The notes under the pieces are model-generated. The model saw only the letters and a list, made by a program, of their open reading frames with translations. It ran no database searches and was not told the DNA's origin. Below, piece by piece: positions 61,276 to 64,000 of a stretch of 64,000 bases of DNA (its first letter is position 1; each line of letters opens with the position of its first letter). The stretch is from JBNLBS01 sp050303415 (GTDB lineage Bacteria > Pseudomonadota > Gammaproteobacteria > Methylococcales > Methylomonadaceae). The translations under genes were made by a program, and so were the position numbers. The DNA lies in contig JBNLBS010000003.1 in assembly GCA_050303415.1 (NCBI GenBank), positions 157,027-221,026 of the forward strand, read 5' to 3'.

Positions 61276-61374
61276 TGATGACAGTATAACCATGATTGAT
61301 CGTTAAAAGTTCCATAGTTTTTAATCCTGAGTCGTTAGCTGTTATCGATTTAATAAATTAATTTGGAGAATGGT

Positions 61375-61716
61375 ATGACTGAAAAAAAAGATAATTTAAA
61401 AACCATTACCGCTATGGTTTATTTATGTCAGGTTTTGGCTTTCGCTTTCGCGGGCATTCCTCTTCTGATTGGCGTAGCGATAAATTTAATTAAACGCGAT
61501 CAGGTTAAGGGTACTTGGCTGGAGTCGCATTTTAACTGGCAAATTAAAACGGTCTGGGTAGCATTGGCATTGTTTGCTATCAGTGGTATTACATTTATAT
61601 ATGGTATGGGCTTTTATGTTCTGATGTTTGCGGTGTTATGGCTGGTCTACCGTATTGCTGTCGGTTGGTATGCATTAAATGCCAATGAGCCGATAAATGA
61701 AAAAAAGTATCGTTGA
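61375..61716 (+). CDS. Small membrane protein, DUF4870-like
   Basis: A 113-residue protein with three membrane segments near 12-38, 58-78 and 82-102 and the pattern LIKRDQVKGTWLESHFNWQIKTVW between the first two. This is typical of the DUF4870/TMEM-type family of unknown function. ATG 61375 is preceded by GGAG at 61365. A strong hairpin terminator follows. It may be co-expressed with the lipase upstream. Confidence 0.8.
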   Translation: MTEKKDNLKTITAMVYLCQVLAFAFAGIPLLIGVAINLIKRDQVKGTWLESHFNWQIKTVWVALALFAISGITFIYGMGFYVLMFAVLWLVYRIAVGWYALNANEPINEKKYR

Positions 61717-61725
61717 TTACTAATG

Positions 61726-61759
61726 AATACCCTTTATTTTTTATGGAATAAAGGGTATT
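61726..61759. terminator. Hairpin terminator after the DUF4870-like gene
   Basis: AATACCCTTTATT (61726-61738) pairs perfectly over 13 bases with AATAAAGGGTATT (61747-61759) around an 8-base loop. It lies ten bases after the stop codon. Confidence 0.75.
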
Positions 61760-61984
61760 GCATATTTATTTATAATTATAACCAGCCTTTGTTTTCCTAA
61801 AAGCCTGAATTTTTAAATGATCAGCATTCTTTAAGTTGATAAATTGTTTTTCCAAAGTTTTTATCCGGCTGGTTTGATGATGAAGGGGGGATGCCTTTTG
61901 GACAAAAAAAACGGCAAGGAAATCAACAAAGAGAAGTTAATTAGTGTTATCAAGGAAATGCTGTAACGCTCTAACCAGGCCTTT

Positions 61985-63118
61985 TTATTTTTTATAAAAT
62001 TCAATGATGGTGATATCATCAGCTTGCTGGTTGGATTGTGTAAATTTCTCAATCTCAGAAATCAGATTATCAATTTTGGCCCCTTTGTCGGAAGGTTGTG
62101 TTAAATAATCCTCCAGGCGCTTCATGCCGAACATTTCCTCATCGGGTGCTGTGGCTTCAATAATGCCATCCGAAAAGGCGTAAACCTTTATTGCATCTGA
62201 GAAATCAATCTCCTGAACTGATGAGATATCGACTTGTTCAATAACGCCAAGTGGCAGAGATTCTGAGGTGATATGTTTAATTACGGATTGATTTTCCGTA
62301 ACCAAAATATCCGGTAAGCCTGCATTCCATACTTTTATTTTTTCCTTATTCGGATCGGTTTCTAAAAAGCAGGCGGCCATATAGATACTGGTTGGTAACA
62401 TTTTATACACTGCGCGGTTAAGCTCTTTAATAATTTCCTGAAAGCTGAAATTGCCGGATACCATGGTATAAAAGATATAAGCAACTATCGGGTTACCAAC
62501 AGCCGCAGGCAGGCCGTGACCAGTAAAATCCCCGATGAGTACCAGTTGACTGCCATCTGTACGGCAGGCTGAAAGCAGGAGGTCGCCATTGGATTTTTCA
62601 GCTGAAGAAACAAGATAATTTAAGTTTTTGTCATCAAATTGATCCCATTTACGCATTCGATGAATAATATCTTCGACTAAATCTTTTTCCGCCAGTAGAT
62701 CATTGTTTTGTATTTCCAGCTTTTTACGGGCCTTTTGCAAAGTCAGGTGAGTTTTAATCCTGGCTTTGACGATGGCCGGATTGATTGGTTTATTTATAAA
62801 ATCAACAGCGCCGACTTCAAAGCCATAACTCTCACTTTCTTTACTGGTTTCTCCGGTCAGGAAAATGACGGGAATATCCTTGGTTTGTGGGTTTGCCTTA
62901 AGCCGTTTGCAGACTTCAAAACCATTAATACCGGGCATATGAATGTCTAGTAAAATCAAATCAATACTATCTGAACTTGCCGATATGGCGAGCGCTTTTT
63001 CTCCATTGATAGCTGCTTTGACAATATAGTTTTCTGATAAAACCTTGTTAAGGATTGTCAGGTTTAATGGTGTATCATCGACTATTAAAATAGTGCTTTG
63101 TTCGATTGATAAAGGCAT
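61985..63118 (-). CDS. Response regulator with PP2C/SpoIIE-type phosphatase output
   Basis: A 377-residue protein. The receiver domain at 1-125 has LIVDDTPLN, the phospho-Asp in LLDIHMPGINGFE near 58 and a Lys in FINKPINP. A short linker helix follows, and then a PP2C phosphatase domain of the RsbU/HsbR type, with the metal-binding GDFTGHGLPAAVGN near 197-210 and FSDGIIEA near 320. Such proteins dephosphorylate STAS anti-anti-sigma factors when the receiver is phosphorylated. An HPt protein on the same strand 250 bases upstream is its likely phosphodonor. Candidate STAS targets are encoded at 6.9 and 11.2 kb. Confidence 0.9.
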   Translation of the reverse strand: MPLSIEQSTILIVDDTPLNLTILNKVLSENYIVKAAINGEKALAISASSDSIDLILLDIHMPGINGFEVCKRLKANPQTKDIPVIFLTGETSKESESYGFEVGAVDFINKPINPAIVKARIKTHLTLQKARKKLEIQNNDLLAEKDLVEDIIHRMRKWDQFDDKNLNYLVSSAEKSNGDLLLSACRTDGSQLVLIGDFTGHGLPAAVGNPIVAYIFYTMVSGNFSFQEIIKELNRAVYKMLPTSIYMAACFLETDPNKEKIKVWNAGLPDILVTENQSVIKHITSESLPLGVIEQVDISSVQEIDFSDAIKVYAFSDGIIEATAPDEEMFGMKRLEDYLTQPSDKGAKIDNLISEIEKFTQSNQQADDITIIEFYKK

Positions 63119-63367
63119 CTTTATTTGGAATTGTTGGTAATGTGCATATACAGCTCTCTTGCAGTATTCAGTGCCAGGTCCAAGTAAAAAAATTTTGACT
63201 GAATGTGAATGTCTTTAATTATTGTCAAGTGTTTACTATTTATTCTCGAAAAATAGCTTTGTCAGTTCAAACTTTTCCAGTGCTTCAGTAATATGATCCT
63301 ACAGATTATTTAATAATAGCAGGCAATCGATAAGAGATTTGTTGTGAGTCATCTATGTCGTTGTTTT

Positions 63368-63781
63368 TTACTGTGCAGCCTCTGTTTTAATTTTAAGGTG
63401 CTTTTCAAGCCCGGTAAAAATTTTTTCATATTGTTGCTGCAGGTTTGTTAATAATTTGCTGAACTCAGTCTCGCCAGCTTTTAAGGCCTGTTCAAGCTGT
63501 CTGGCGCTGTCAGAAAAATCATTAGCACCGATATTACCGGCACTGCCTTTAATTGAATGCAAGGTATGTATCGCCTGGCTGGTATTAAGCTCATTGAGGC
63601 TTCGTTCAATGTTAATCATACAGTCTTTTTGACTGTTATAGAAAAGTTCAAGGATCTGCAGGTAGATTTCGATATCTTCACCTACCCGCTCAAGGCCTTC
63701 ATGGGTATTGATGCCGGGAATATCTAGATCTAGATGGCCTTGGTTTTGAGTATCAATAATTTTGTTATTCGGTTGATTCAT
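63368..63781 (-). CDS. HPt-domain phosphotransfer protein
   Basis: A 137-residue stand-alone histidine phosphotransfer protein with the phospho-His in HTLHSIKGSAGNIGANDF near 74 inside a four-helix bundle, and a short N-terminal extension (about 25 residues). It relays phosphate from a hybrid kinase to a response regulator, here most likely the REC-PP2C protein encoded next on the same strand. No hybrid kinase is in the window; it may lie beyond the edge. The arrangement resembles hptB-hsbR of Pseudomonas. Confidence 0.88.
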   Translation of the reverse strand: MNQPNNKIIDTQNQGHLDLDIPGINTHEGLERVGEDIEIYLQILELFYNSQKDCMINIERSLNELNTSQAIHTLHSIKGSAGNIGANDFSDSARQLEQALKAGETEFSKLLTNLQQQYEKIFTGLEKHLKIKTEAAQ

Positions 63782-63921
63782 ATTTTATTTAAGGACCCAA
63801 TCTGCTTGCCCAGTTTGGTAATCTACACCTAAACGTTAATTGGTTTTATTTGCTAATTTCTTTACTGGTCATTGTTTGTTATGGCGCAATTATACCGGAT
63901 TGTTTAAGAAGTTCTTTGGCT

Positions 63922-64000
63922 TTCGCTGAAAATCTTGGAAACGGAGCGACAGCGAAGTGAAGATTTTTAGTCCGCGATAGGCGTAGCGCCGGGCGGGTTT
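63922..64000. repeat. Self-complementary repeat element, cut by the window end
   Basis: TTCGCTG (63922-63928) pairs with CAGCGAA (63950-63956), and AAAATCTT (63929-63936) pairs with AAGATTTT (63960-63967). A small GGCG-tag-CGCC hairpin lies further on, and GC-rich sequence runs to the end. No gene fits. It resembles a dispersed intergenic repeat and continues beyond the window. Confidence 0.45.

Noticed and set aside
59692..61716. Lipase plus small membrane protein as an anti-phage system such as CBASS or retron effectors
   Set aside because: No cyclase, sensor or reverse transcriptase gene is adjacent; patatin similarity alone is not enough.
61861..62052. 63-codon minus-strand frame at the end of the PP2C gene
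   Set aside because: It overlaps the phosphatase C-terminus in another frame and shows no family pattern.

Overview
The window looks like chromosomal DNA of a gammaproteobacterium of moderate-to-low GC, most probably a type I methanotroph (Methylococcales). This is an inference. It rests on the C30 carotenoid gene order desaturase - aldehyde dehydrogenase - oxidase known from Methylomonas, the PomAB-type sodium motor, the sulfate activation genes and the family-level look of the proteins. No methane monooxygenase gene lies in the window.

Region 1 (0.16-13.0 kb, plus strand) is one large chemosensory cluster: cheY, cheA, cheW, a PAS-containing receptor, a second cheW, a ParA-type ATPase, a STAS protein, cheR, cheD, cheB, a second receptor without a sensor domain, a small STAS protein, a short soluble protein resembling a receptor hairpin tip, and an ODP-type di-iron protein. 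ODP proteins are known oxygen sensors for chemotaxis elsewhere, so the cluster probably couples oxygen or redox state to CheA. Region 2 (13.0-25.7 kb) holds a small membrane protein, PEP synthase (with a head-to-head pair of perfect DnaA boxes upstream), a TorD-like chaperone plus polyferredoxin pair, a YajR-like MFS transporter, ssb, pomA-pomB-PilZ, and birA-coaX-SPOR protein. The SPOR gene carries a 9-bp tandem array interrupted by a 95-N assembly gap.

Region 3 (25.7-30.3 kb) has ygfZ-HDOD-ctaA on the minus strand, a YgfX-like gene, ychF and a CAU-anticodon tRNA. Region 4 (30.3-36.5 kb) starts with a gene-poor stretch holding an amber-interrupted Cys-rich reading frame. It then has an isoprenylcysteine-methyltransferase-like gene and the tightly coupled carotenoid genes crtN, ald and crtP/crtNb. 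Region 5 (36.7-41.6 kb, minus strand) is sulfate activation: cysD, a cysN with a decayed APS-kinase-like tail, a kinase-like protein and a CysQ-like phosphatase. Region 6 (41.7-45.1 kb, minus strand) is an unrecognised two-gene operon, a four-TM coiled-coil membrane protein and an SPFH-like coiled-coil protein, preceded by two small genes of 58 and 48 codons.

Region 7 (45.3-51.7 kb) has a DEAD-box helicase, a DUF2232-like membrane protein, a rhomboid protease, a small membrane protein and uvrA. Region 8 (51.7-54.8 kb) looks accessory: an AT-rich hypothetical gene, a strongly self-complementary nested-stem repeat element, an orphan ATP-grasp enzyme and a peroxiredoxin. Region 9 (54.9-59.6 kb) is a complete respiratory formate dehydrogenase operon (TAT-target peptide, fdhA, fdhB, fdhC). 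Its chaperone/polyferredoxin partners are probably the pair at 16.3-18.4 kb. Region 10 (59.7-64.0 kb) has a membrane patatin-like lipase, a DUF4870-like protein, a REC-PP2C phosphatase and an HPt protein. A further self-complementary repeat runs off the window end.
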